Assembly: GCA_023386395.1 (NCBI GenBank)
Contig: JAEWJV010000616.1
Coordinates: forward strand, 1 to 10,503
Direction: 5' to 3'
Length of the DNA: 10,503 bases
Source of the DNA: Bacteroidota bacterium
GTDB taxonomy: Bacteria > Bacteroidota > Bacteroidia > Chitinophagales > Chitinophagaceae
The notes below the pieces were generated by a model. It was not told the DNA's origin. It made no database searches and saw nothing but the letters and a program-made list of their open reading frames with translations. Shown one piece after another: positions 1 to 6,965 of the stretch (its first letter is position 1; each line of letters starts with the position of its first letter). The position numbers were made by a program, and so were the translations under genes.

Positions 1-76
1 GCGTAATCCTCACTACTACATTACAGGTCAATTTTGTTCAGTTTAATTTGAGTAATTTCATTGAAAATGTTACCGG

Positions 77-808
77 ATGCTACCCGACAAAAAATTGAAA
101 ATATCGTTGCAGGAAATGTTATCCCGGGGCAACAAGATCATTACACAGCAATCCGAAATAAGCTTTGCACAGGCTGACAAAATAAAAAATATTTTGGTGC
201 TGATACCAATTCTTGGAACAGTGTTTTTTGTTGTGCTTTACATTGTTGCCACATTTTTATACCCGGGCGGTTCACAGGCTGATAAAAACGCTGTTGGCTT
301 TAGCTGGACAAACAATTATTGGTGCAACCTGTTAAATGAAAACGCCATTAACGGGCAGTTAAATCCTGCTAAACCAGTTGCCTTAACAGCAATGTTCCTA
401 CTTTGTTTTACGCTTGCTTATTTCTGGTTCCTGTTTCCAAATAAAATTAACCTCAACCATAAACTCAGGCTTGTAATACAAATTTCAGGAACACTTTCTA
501 TGACAATTGCTTTGTTGCTGTTTACGAATATCAATCACGATTTAATAACAAACCTGGCATCATCATTTGGAGCAATTGCAACTATTGGAACTTTTGCCGG
601 GCTTTACAAAAACAAATGGTTTGGGCTTTTTGCTTTTGGGCTTCTAAATATTTTGCTTGTAGGACTTAACAATTTGTGCTATTACAACAAAGAGTTGATT
701 GTTTATTTGCCTGTAATTCAAAAAATAACTTTTGCTACATTTTTAATCTGGATTTGCTGTATAACTACAAATCTTTATCGCAAGCAGAGAAAAACAGTCA
801 CAACATAA
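77..808 (+). CDS. DUF998-like six-TM membrane protein
   Basis: A 243-residue, very hydrophobic protein. Likely membrane segments are at residues 39-62, 102-121, 131-150, 159-176, 181-203 and 213-235. A conserved-looking stretch after the first segment (YPGGSQAD...GFSWTNNYWCNLL, about 62-86) resembles the external loop of Bacteroidota DUF998-type proteins. Function is unknown; it should sit in the inner membrane. The start is uncertain. ATG at 77 is the first in frame after a TAA at 44-46, but ATG at 116 would remove 13 residues, and the polar N-terminal 35-40 residues are longer than I expect for the family. No clear ribosome binding site precedes either start. The gene stands alone, convergent with the large gene at 1193-4471. 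The family assignment rests on pattern memory and is moderate; the integral membrane call is firm. Confidence 0.75.
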   Translation: MLPDKKLKISLQEMLSRGNKIITQQSEISFAQADKIKNILVLIPILGTVFFVVLYIVATFLYPGGSQADKNAVGFSWTNNYWCNLLNENAINGQLNPAKPVALTAMFLLCFTLAYFWFLFPNKINLNHKLRLVIQISGTLSMTIALLLFTNINHDLITNLASSFGAIATIGTFAGLYKNKWFGLFAFGLLNILLVGLNNLCYYNKELIVYLPVIQKITFATFLIWICCITTNLYRKQRKTVTT

Positions 809-869
809 GCATTGAAACCACTATACCTGTTTATAGTATATTCAATCTGATAGCTATTAAAATTCTTGA

Positions 870-891
870 TTCGCAATTTGCGAATTGCGAA
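870..891. repeat. 9-bp perfect inverted repeat (hairpin)
   Basis: The arms are TTCGCAATT and AATTGCGAA around a TGCG loop, about 60 bases after the stop of the DUF998-like gene. The position suits a transcription terminator, but no T-run follows on the plus strand, so a processing or stabilising hairpin, or a protein-binding site, is equally possible. Confidence 0.55.
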
Positions 892-1080
892 ATAAATATT
901 GCAATGCAGCCCACTATGGAGCGAAATATTCATCCAAGCAGTTCCTTTTGTCAACAGGCATTGAATGTATAAGGATAAGACATGCGAAATGTTATGGGTA
1001 AAAATGACAAGTCCTCTATCCGTACATTAAAGGGGTTCTGCCAATCGAAAGCCGTTCTGTCCTTTAGGCCGTTACCTAAA

Positions 1081-1103
1081 CACTCCCGTTTAAACTTGGA
1101 GTG
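1081..1103. repeat. 6-bp inverted repeat around a GTTTAAAC palindrome
   Basis: CACTCC and GGAGTG flank an 11-base spacer that contains the palindrome GTTTAAAC. A short T-rich stretch follows on the plus strand (CTCTTTATTT). It lies between convergent genes and could act as a weak bidirectional terminator. It could also be a dispersed repeat or a protein-binding palindrome; one copy in this window cannot decide. Confidence 0.4.
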
Positions 1104-1183
1104 GCTCTTTATTTCAGCATTTTGAATATTTTGAGATTATACTGTTTGCAAATTAAATTTTCTTAAATTCTTTACATAAAATA

Positions 1184-1202
1184 TTTACAGCGTTACTGTA
1201 AA
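1184..1202 (-). terminator. Hairpin enclosing the stop codon of the large ATPase gene
   Basis: Arms TTTACAG and CTGTAAA are perfectly complementary (7 bp). The 5-base loop holds the TAA stop codon (1193-1195) of the minus-strand gene. Reading the minus strand, the hairpin is followed by TATTTTATG, a modest U-rich tract. The stem is AT-rich, so termination strength is uncertain. Confidence 0.45.
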
Positions 1203-4200
1203 ACAACTTTTATTTTTTGAATCAATTCCTGAAAAGGCTTACATCTTGCCTCAAGATAATCATGTGAAACTTTTACTCCATAAACAATGTCTTTTAATTC
1301 AATGCTTATGGATGATGGATCTCTTATTATTTCATCTAGTACCTTAGCTTTAGCAACCACTCGTTGAAAATCTGTGCCCAAGCCTCCCAAATATTTTAAA
1401 TTCTGTTTAATATATCTATAAATATCGGAGTTATCTCGTTGTGGTCTTTCTAAAACACATAACCCAAATCTTGTAGACTCATTTACTGCTAACCTAACTT
1501 GCGATATTGCAAGTTTAATAGGTGTTTTTTTATCCCCATGTTTATGTGATTTTAATTCAATAAAAAATTCTTTATTATTAGCTGGGTTTTTAATTACAAA
1601 ATCGTGAGACCCCGAACCTTTGTATTTAACTTCTGCATTTAGGCGTTCTGATTCTAAAATGTCTTCAAAATATTCTTCCACTGTCCGACCAATCTGCAGT
1701 TTAAATTTAAATTCTTGTTTTTCTTCTTCTAGTTCTACAGCATACTTTTTGATCTTTTGCATTTGCTTAGGATCTTTAGCAATTTCGGCAATCGCGCTAA
1801 TTTCCTGAAGATTTATTCCAGACTCAGCGAGTTTAACTAAATCTGCTAACTTCTCAGGTTGTTTCATCAACTTTACGATATCACCGCTATGTTTACTTTT
1901 TTCTACAGTAAGAATAAAAAATATTCTAATGGCCTTTTCAACGAATTCAGACAAATAATGCTTTGCAAGTTTGTCGTTCTTATTACACCATTCTATTAAG
2001 CTTAAAAGTTGATCTCTAAAATTTTCTTCATTTTCATTGATTCTTATTGAGTCAACAATCTGATTTATAGCATTGCCAAGTTCGTCAAACTTATATGTAT
2101 TTGGTAGGTTTATACTGATACCATCAGAGACAAGTTTTTCGTTCCAATCTTGTTTTGAATCAAACTCCTTTAAAATCTTTATTAGTTCGTCATTTAATTC
2201 TTGCTCTTTTGTACCATAGTTATACAAATCTTCAAAAGCACATAATTTGTTATCATGCTCTCGATTAGGTACTATATTGCCATACTTTATTAAATAATTG
2301 AACTTTTGTGAATTCTGAAGAAATTCAAGATATGAGTTTAGCCATATTATTGATTGACTTAAATCTTTATTAAGTATTTTACTTAACCCCGAAACATTTA
2401 AACTTTTTTCTATTGATTCGTTTAAAAGTTTTATCATCAATTCTGAAGCCTTATCAAAAGAAAAAGTCTGCAGATTATTTACCAATTTAAAATCTTCCGC
2501 AAAAGCGAAGAATTCTTTTGAAAATTCAAATGTTTTATATCTAAATGAATTCTTGTCAATATTGTCTGTAATGAGCCGTAATATTTCTGTAAGTATTTCC
2601 TTTGCATTTATTCTATAATTAAAATCATAAACTATTTTTCCCTTTTCCTTTTTTTCCTCAACAAGTATTGTATTTATTTCTTTAGATGCCTCTGCTAAAC
2701 CATTTTCCCTTTTAGGTAATCCTTCAAAGGATACATTTCTATGAACCATTGTTGTTCTCCAGTCTTTTTCCAGTGTCTTAAGAACGTCTAATATTTCATC
2801 TGGTATTTGATCATCTTTTTTCTCCCACCACAATTGAGAAATTTTTGAAAAATTACCATATTGGTTGGGAACAACGCTGTATTCATCAAGTAATTCAAGC
2901 TTTTTGTATCTTCCTAAGTGTTTAAAAAAATTATTCAACCATTTTATTTTTTGACAATCATTAGTTATCTCGTCTTTACCAAATATTAAAGATTCCAATG
3001 ATTGCTCCTCAAACGATGATAAGATATGCTCCTCATTATATAAAACACTAGCCTCCCACGTGTCATATTCAGCAGAAGGTTCAAATATTTTTATCCAATC
3101 ATGTAAGATATCAATGCCAGGAACACGATCTTCTCCCAATAATTCAACAGCAAATGGATAAAGATTGTCGGAATCTTCTTTTTTTAGACCACAGTTTGAG
3201 AAAGGGACTTTTGCATTTCTAATTGACGTTTTACCATTTTTAGTTTCCACAAGATTAAAATCAATAATCGCTTTACGCCATTCAATTTGATATTCTTTAA
3301 GCCACCTTTTTGTTTCTTCGTTGATGTCGGGCACGAATGGAATACGCGTATTGGCTAAAATGTAGAGATTAGATGCGTTATTGCCGAGAAGCCATTTTGT
3401 AAATTCAATACCACAATCCCTGGCTTTTAGAAGTAATTCTTTATTATGCTCAGGCTTTTTGCCATCGCCTTTAATTAAAACGCCATCACGATTTTCTGTA
3501 GGATGAAATGTTGAACCGTTAAAGTAAAATGGGAAATGAAATTTTTCACTTCCAATCAAAGGAAAGTCGCGGTATAGAATCGGAATCTTACCATTATTAT
3601 CAATCAATGCCAGCTCTGAAAAATTATTTACCTGTACTACGATTTGCACATCATCTTGTTTCCATTTAATAAAATAAAAACTAGTAGAATCATTAATCGA
3701 AGAATTTTTAGTAACCTTATAAAAACTAAGAAGTTTTTCCTCTTTCTCAATTTTGCAAGTATAATCTTCTATAACATCATCAACCTCATTTACTATTTGT
3801 ACATTTCCTATCTTCTCAAGAAAGATAAGCGTAATAGGAAGTGTGTTTAACAGATCTTCTATTCCTTTCCGGGCTGCAGTCTTACTAAACTCATTTATCA
3901 AAGGATAAGTAAAGCTTGTATGCAAATCATCTGCTTTTCTTTTTTCTTCATATAAATTTTCCTCAATAAAATCAGGATCATTATCAAGCCTTCTTATTTT
4001 TTCAATAAGAGATTCCAATAATGGAATAAGTTCTTCCGAGCTTTCAGCCTGGCGATTTAACGGTAATTTGAATTTGTAATGTTTTTTGTTGTCAAGTTTT
4101 AAATACCCATTTATGTAAATAATGTTTGAGAGCAGGTGAGTACTAATGAAACCTGTTCCAAACTTTCCTGTCACTTCCTCATCTTCATTATCCGAATCTT

Positions 4201-4471
4201 TTGAACTAACTTGCTGTGCAAGGCTTATTAAGTTGTCTTCACTAAATGGATTACCATTATGTGAAAAAATTAGTTTGGTTTGGCTTAGGAATATACTAAT
4301 ATTCACCTTATCAAAACGATTTTTAGCGTCTTTTGCATTTTGCATAAGTTCCCACACCCAACGCCTGATATTCTTTTCTTTATCTTCTTTAACCTTGTCA
4401 AGAATCTGAATAATCTTATCTGCAGATTGCTTATAAAAGCCTTTTAAAATTTTGTCATCTCTTGTTTCCAT
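1193..4471 (-). CDS. Sacsin/GHKL-type ATPase with C-terminal DUF3883 (NOV-like) nuclease-fold domain
   Basis: A 1092-residue soluble protein. The N terminus has a Bergerat ATP-binding fold: N-box ELMQNAKDA (residues 41-49, catalytic-type E41 and N45), a G1-like box HNGNPF (71-76) and a G2 box TGKFGTGF (101-108). These match the sacsin/NO VEIN branch of GHKL ATPases rather than histidine kinases, and no kinase dimerisation or receiver domain is visible. The middle (about 200-900) is long, helical and unrecognised. The C terminus (about 935-1045) has SHDFVI (D957), FFIELKS (E972, K974) and a following Q991, the D...ExK...Q order of PD-(D/E)xK nucleases and of DUF3883. Proteins pairing these two domains commonly occur in bacterial defence islands; a role in recognising and cutting invading DNA is inference. 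ATG at 4471 is followed at once by family-like sequence. The gene is alone, on an AT-rich stretch near a mobilization module. Confidence 0.85.
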   Translation of the reverse strand: METRDDKILKGFYKQSADKIIQILDKVKEDKEKNIRRWVWELMQNAKDAKNRFDKVNISIFLSQTKLIFSHNGNPFSEDNLISLAQQVSSKDSDNEDEEVTGKFGTGFISTHLLSNIIYINGYLKLDNKKHYKFKLPLNRQAESSEELIPLLESLIEKIRRLDNDPDFIEENLYEEKRKADDLHTSFTYPLINEFSKTAARKGIEDLLNTLPITLIFLEKIGNVQIVNEVDDVIEDYTCKIEKEEKLLSFYKVTKNSSINDSTSFYFIKWKQDDVQIVVQVNNFSELALIDNNGKIPILYRDFPLIGSEKFHFPFYFNGSTFHPTENRDGVLIKGDGKKPEHNKELLLKARDCGIEFTKWLLGNNASNLYILANTRIPFVPDINEETKRWLKEYQIEWRKAIIDFNLVETKNGKTSIRNAKVPFSNCGLKKEDSDNLYPFAVELLGEDRVPGIDILHDWIKIFEPSAEYDTWEASVLYNEEHILSSFEEQSLESLIFGKDEITNDCQKIKWLNNFFKHLGRYKKLELLDEYSVVPNQYGNFSKISQLWWEKKDDQIPDEILDVLKTLEKDWRTTMVHRNVSFEGLPKRENGLAEASKEINTILVEEKKEKGKIVYDFNYRINAKEILTEILRLITDNIDKNSFRYKTFEFSKEFFAFAEDFKLVNNLQTFSFDKASELMIKLLNESIEKSLNVSGLSKILNKDLSQSIIWLNSYLEFLQNSQKFNYLIKYGNIVPNREHDNKLCAFEDLYNYGTKEQELNDELIKILKEFDSKQDWNEKLVSDGISINLPNTYKFDELGNAINQIVDSIRINENEENFRDQLLSLIEWCNKNDKLAKHYLSEFVEKAIRIFFILTVEKSKHSGDIVKLMKQPEKLADLVKLAESGINLQEISAIAEIAKDPKQMQKIKKYAVELEEEKQEFKFKLQIGRTVEEYFEDILESERLNAEVKYKGSGSHDFVIKNPANNKEFFIELKSHKHGDKKTPIKLAISQVRLAVNESTRFGLCVLERPQRDNSDIYRYIKQNLKYLGGLGTDFQRVVAKAKVLDEIIRDPSSISIELKDIVYGVKVSHDYLEARCKPFQELIQKIKVVLQ

Positions 4472-4533
4472 ATTATTTTCTGGTTGATTATTATTTATTA
4501 AGGGCTTATCCCCTTACTGTCATTGTTATCAAA
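4472..4533. promoter_or_regulatory. Upstream region of the ATPase-nuclease gene
   Basis: This AT-rich segment lies directly before the start codon of the large minus-strand gene. It holds a 5-bp inverted repeat (AAGGG...CCCTT, 4499-4514). I could not find a convincing TAnnTTTG promoter or Shine-Dalgarno sequence, so transcription may begin further upstream. Confidence 0.25.
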
Positions 4534-4705
4534 TCACTTCACTATAAGCTTTTTCTTACCGCCAAAAAGCTTTTTTAAGATCGTCAAGAATGTTGTGCAT
4601 AGTTTTGTCGTGCCTGTTTTTTGCCTCTTGCAGTGAGCTTGTCTTTACACGCATGTTTCGATCAATAAAAGAGACATCTTCCAGGATTTAGGTATCAATA
4701 TCCAT
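4534..4705 (-). pseudogene. Degraded small ORF (about 56 codons) with an internal stop and a frameshift
   Basis: From ATG at 4705 the minus strand reads MDIDT, then TAA (4690-4688), then 43 more codons (ILEDVSFIDRNMRV...ILDDLKKAFWR) ending in TAA at 4558-4556. Near the end, a run of six A's precedes GCTTTTTGG. With one A fewer the frame would continue as DLKKLFGGKKKLIVK and stop at 4536-4534, a much more natural C terminus (charged, LFGGKKK). The simplest reading is a small charged protein broken by one nonsense codon and one single-base insertion in a homopolymer. I do not recognise the family. The 43 codons after the TAA could also be a functional short gene from an internal ATG (RVKTSS...). 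It follows the DUF4240 gene by 58 bases in the same direction. Confidence 0.45.
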
Positions 4706-4763
4706 TCAGCTGTTTTGCAATTGGATATAATGAATTTAATGCCGATAGTTGCTCCCAGCCGGT

Positions 4764-5369
4764 TTATTGCCATTTGGCTTCAAAAAGTTGCGGGCAAACA
4801 GCTTGCATGGTCTCCGGTTTTTCTTCCTCCCACGTGAAATCAAATTGCGGGTAATATCCTTCTTTAAATTTGAAGTTATCCTCATCTATGAAGTCATACA
4901 GTTGCTTTCCGGTTACTGCCTGAAAAGCTTCCAGTGCTACATACCAGAAGCCCTCAAAATCGAATGACTCCATGTCTTCATTCAGTTCAGTGATTAACAT
5001 GTCGGGATTTGCTTTCGCCTTATCATAAACATCTTTGCCCCTTGATATAACCCAGCACCTGAAGTATTCAAAGCCGTCGTCCGAACAGCCTCCATTCATT
5101 ATATAACCTGCACACCACATCCCGGAATTGTAGGTGTCATAGAGCAGCTTGTCTGTACGAAGCCTAAAGCCGATGATCTCCACAGGCGTCAATTTCTGCA
5201 GGCGGTCAATTAAGAAATCTTCCTGCTCTTCCTGGCTATCAGAATTTTGCAGTGATTCGTCAATGATCGCCCAGTATAAGTCTTCATCCAACATCGCTGC
5301 TGTCTTTGCCAGGGTTGAGGTGTTATGACCTGCATTTGTCTTTCCGAAAAGTTTATCAAACAATCCCAT
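4764..5369 (-). CDS. DUF4240 domain-containing protein
   Basis: A 201-residue soluble protein when started at the internal ATG at 5369 (MGLFDKLFGK). The frame is open further upstream to a TTG at 5447, but those 26 codons look non-coding and overlap a degraded reading frame, so the shorter start is chosen. The DUF4240 signature is clear: an N-terminal LYWAIIDESL segment (31-40), the helix LTPVEIIGFRLR (60-71), MWCAGYIMNGGCSDDGF (84-100) and EYFRCWVISRG (101-111), then a NPDML motif (121-125). The acidic C terminus is typical. Biochemical function is unknown for the family; DUF4240 genes often occur beside other small uncharacterised proteins, as here. No signal peptide or membrane segment is visible. 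It probably belongs to the minus-strand run that begins at 6838. Confidence 0.85.
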   Translation of the reverse strand: MGLFDKLFGKTNAGHNTSTLAKTAAMLDEDLYWAIIDESLQNSDSQEEQEDFLIDRLQKLTPVEIIGFRLRTDKLLYDTYNSGMWCAGYIMNGGCSDDGFEYFRCWVISRGKDVYDKAKANPDMLITELNEDMESFDFEGFWYVALEAFQAVTGKQLYDFIDEDNFKFKEGYYPQFDFTWEEEKPETMQAVCPQLFEAKWQ

Positions 5370-5409
5370 GATTAGAAGTTGATGGTTTATAGTTAAAAAA
5401 TGGCATAAG

Positions 5410-5545
5410 CTAATATAATGGTTTGGTCGAGAATTGATATATTTCAATTCCCCGTTTTGCTTCTTTGGCCAGCTTAATATCTTTTCGGATTCACAAGCCC
5501 ATCTGCCGAATCCAATTTTGCCTTTTCCAACAAGTTATATTCCAC
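5410..5545 (-). pseudogene. Degraded small ORF between the DUF2007 and DUF4240 genes
   Basis: On the minus strand, GTG at 5545 opens a 23-codon frame (VEYNLLEKAKLDSADGLVN, then PKRY) ending in TAA at 5476-5474. Removing one T at this point joins it to the neighbouring frame, which reads KLAKEAKRGIEIYQFSTK and stops with TAG at 5412-5410. The joined 45-residue sequence has protein-like, Lys/Glu-rich composition, so a single-base insertion in a small gene is likely. I do not recognise the product. Its first codons overlap the end of the DUF2007 gene. A chance open frame cannot be excluded at this length. Confidence 0.3.
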
Positions 5546-6194
5546 TTAAATAACACCATCTTATCAGCACCCATGCAACCAGACTTATGGATGCGATTAA
5601 AAGTATTCTTGCACCATGATTTCTTACATCTTCGCGGTAAGCAAACACTCTTTGACCATCAGGAAGCGTTTTTTTATAATAGGCCAGTGTCCAGCCAATA
5701 AAGATGCCGATCAAACCTCCCAATAATGCAGAGACATAACCCAGGTAAATCCAATATTTATGCACCGTTTCAGATTTCGCCAGTTCATTGAGGCGTTGTG
5801 CCTTCAACAGTGCCGCCACCTCCGGCTTTATTTCCTTACCACTCTCACGTAAAAACTTTTGCGCTAACTGATAATCGAAATGGCCCCATTCATCCGGCTT
5901 TGAAACGATTTCCATCAATTCCTCATCTGTGAATTCAAAAAGATAATAGTCTTTATCCACCCCATCCAACTGGCCTTTGTATTACTCTCCAAGGACCTCA
6001 CCAGCCCTCATGAAATCTTCCGGTCTGAGCTTGATGCTAATGTCTGGTTCTGCGTCATTGGAAAAAGCGGGATCCAGGAATTTTTTGTTTTCTTCCAGCA
6101 GGTATGGAATATCCTGCCGTTTAAGCCTCTCCGCCAATTCCATAGCCAATGCTGGATTATTGAAGTTTTGGAAAGTCCGGAACGTTTCTGCCAT
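5535..6194 (-). pseudogene. DUF2007-domain two-TM protein broken by one in-frame TAA
   Basis: Two open segments in the same frame are separated only by TAA at 5984-5982. Before it: 70 residues beginning MAETFRTFQNFNNPALAMEL, an N-terminal DUF2007 (putative signal-transducing protein) domain. After it: YKGQLDGVDKDYYLFEFTDE..., a conserved segment that normally follows this domain directly, with two membrane helices at about residues 147-173 and 196-215 of the fused 219-codon frame. From memory, relatives read ...EEYYKGQLD..., so the TAA probably replaces a Tyr codon (TAT or TAC), a single substitution. The gene lies 26 bases after the 205-aa gene, in the same operon. Alternatives are a sequencing error, or two separately translated halves (a TTG at 5969 could restart). 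The product would be an inner-membrane protein of unknown role. Confidence 0.75.
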
Positions 6195-6220
6195 GATGAT
6201 GTTCTGCCTGATTATGCTTT

Positions 6221-6838
6221 CTAATTTTGGTTTTCTGCGTAGGTATTGTTTTCCGCTTCTATATTCTGCGTAATCTTTTGGTACTTCTCCTTCTTTAAAG
6301 CACTTTTATAAATCTTAAAGCCGCCACCGGCTGTTATTAAAAAACCATACAAGCCAAACATCCCTGAAAGCGTTTGGTTAAAAGCTAGGTATATCGCCAG
6401 CAGCCCCACGTACAGGATGATCCACCCCGCAATTATTTCATTGGTATAATTTTCCTTTAGTTCTTTGGATTTCGTATCAAGGCTTTGGGTTAACATGAAT
6501 GCATATTGCTGATCAACACCTTTGTTTAAAAGCAAATGATAGATTTCAAAATTAGTCTTACCAGCTTCCTTTTGGTCTAAAGCAAAGGTCCATATCGAAT
6601 TCGTAAATTCGAGGGTGGCAGCTTTTTCAAAAACAGTCTGCCTGTCCAGATCGGCCAAAGATTTATCAATCTCTGCGGATTCTATAACGCTTAAATTGAG
6701 ATTTCGTTTTTCAAATTCCACTTTTAAAAGATGGAAAGATTCAAGGGTTAATTTATCAGCCTCGTTGACGGCAAAAAGTTGCAATTCCTGGTCGCTCATT
6801 CTTGCATATTGCTCTTTAACGATGTTTAGTTCTATCAT
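6221..6838 (-). CDS. Uncharacterised two-TM protein with cytoplasmic helical N-terminal domain
   Basis: A 205-residue protein. Residues 1-130 are soluble and helical, with a motif MSDQELQLFA...LTLESFHLLKVEFEKRNL (14-47) that resembles the FTDEELMEIV...LAQKFLRE segment of the adjacent DUF2007-type protein. A second helical unit at 85-120 (KEAGKTNFEIYHLLLNKGVD) has a pattern seen in Bacteroidota membrane proteins of unknown function. Two hydrophobic segments follow at about 134-153 and 157-177, then a charged, cytoplasmic-type tail. There is no signal peptide. It is the first gene of a minus-strand operon with the DUF2007 gene (26-base gap) and is preceded by a good Bacteroidota promoter. Function is unknown; the gene is intact. 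Confidence 0.75.
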   Translation of the reverse strand: MIELNIVKEQYARMSDQELQLFAVNEADKLTLESFHLLKVEFEKRNLNLSVIESAEIDKSLADLDRQTVFEKAATLEFTNSIWTFALDQKEAGKTNFEIYHLLLNKGVDQQYAFMLTQSLDTKSKELKENYTNEIIAGWIILYVGLLAIYLAFNQTLSGMFGLYGFLITAGGGFKIYKSALKKEKYQKITQNIEAENNTYAENQN

Positions 6839-6886
6839 ATAGCGTTTTGGTTGGTTGAAGGTTTAGTATTTTAGTATGCAGTTACT

Positions 6887-6916
6887 CAAAGCTATTGGTT
6901 TTTAATTTAATTCAAT
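6887..6916 (-). promoter_or_regulatory. Bacteroidota-type promoter for the 205-aa protein operon
   Basis: On the minus strand, TAGCTTTG (6894-6887) matches the -7 consensus TAnnTTTG exactly, and ATTG (6916-6913) lies 18 bases upstream as a -33 element with one mismatch to TTTG. This predicts transcription from about 6880 with a leader of about 40 bases before ATG at 6838. It separates this operon from the upstream lipoprotein gene. Confidence 0.5.
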
Positions 6917-6965
6917 ATTTCAATGTCAAAATGATCCCAGCACCCTTTATCAGAAAGTAGTCAAT

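Larger units (their letters stand above)
809..1192. other. Convergent intergenic region, no convincing gene
   Basis: This 384-base gap separates two convergent genes. It contains inverted repeats at 820-837 (ACTATA/TATAGT), 870-891 and 1081-1103, described separately where notable. A 47-codon open frame at 982-1125 on the plus strand has no recognisable domain or ribosome binding site and spans the 1081-1103 repeat, so I do not call it a gene. No tRNA, IS end or attachment site is recognisable. Confidence 0.6.

Noticed and set aside
676..972. 98-codon plus-strand open frame overlapping the end of the DUF998-like gene
   Set aside because: It lies in another frame over the real gene's C terminus, has an unnatural composition and no recognisable domain; its tail crosses the hairpins at 820-891.
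982..1125. 47-codon plus-strand open frame in the intergenic region
   Set aside because: There is no ribosome binding site or recognisable motif, and it reads straight through an inverted repeat. It is open but unsupported; only conservation could rescue it.
5370..5447. Extended N terminus of the DUF4240 protein from TTG at 5447
   Set aside because: The 26 extra residues (KYINSRPNHYISLCH...) do not look coding and overlap another frame; MGLFDKLFGK at 5369 is a natural start.
4534..6194. Stop-codon reassignment (TAA as sense) to explain the in-frame TAAs
   Set aside because: Intact genes here (ATPase, DUF4240, primase, HTH, lipoprotein) end in TAA at natural C termini, and two of the four lesions are frameshifts, so decay or base error is simpler.
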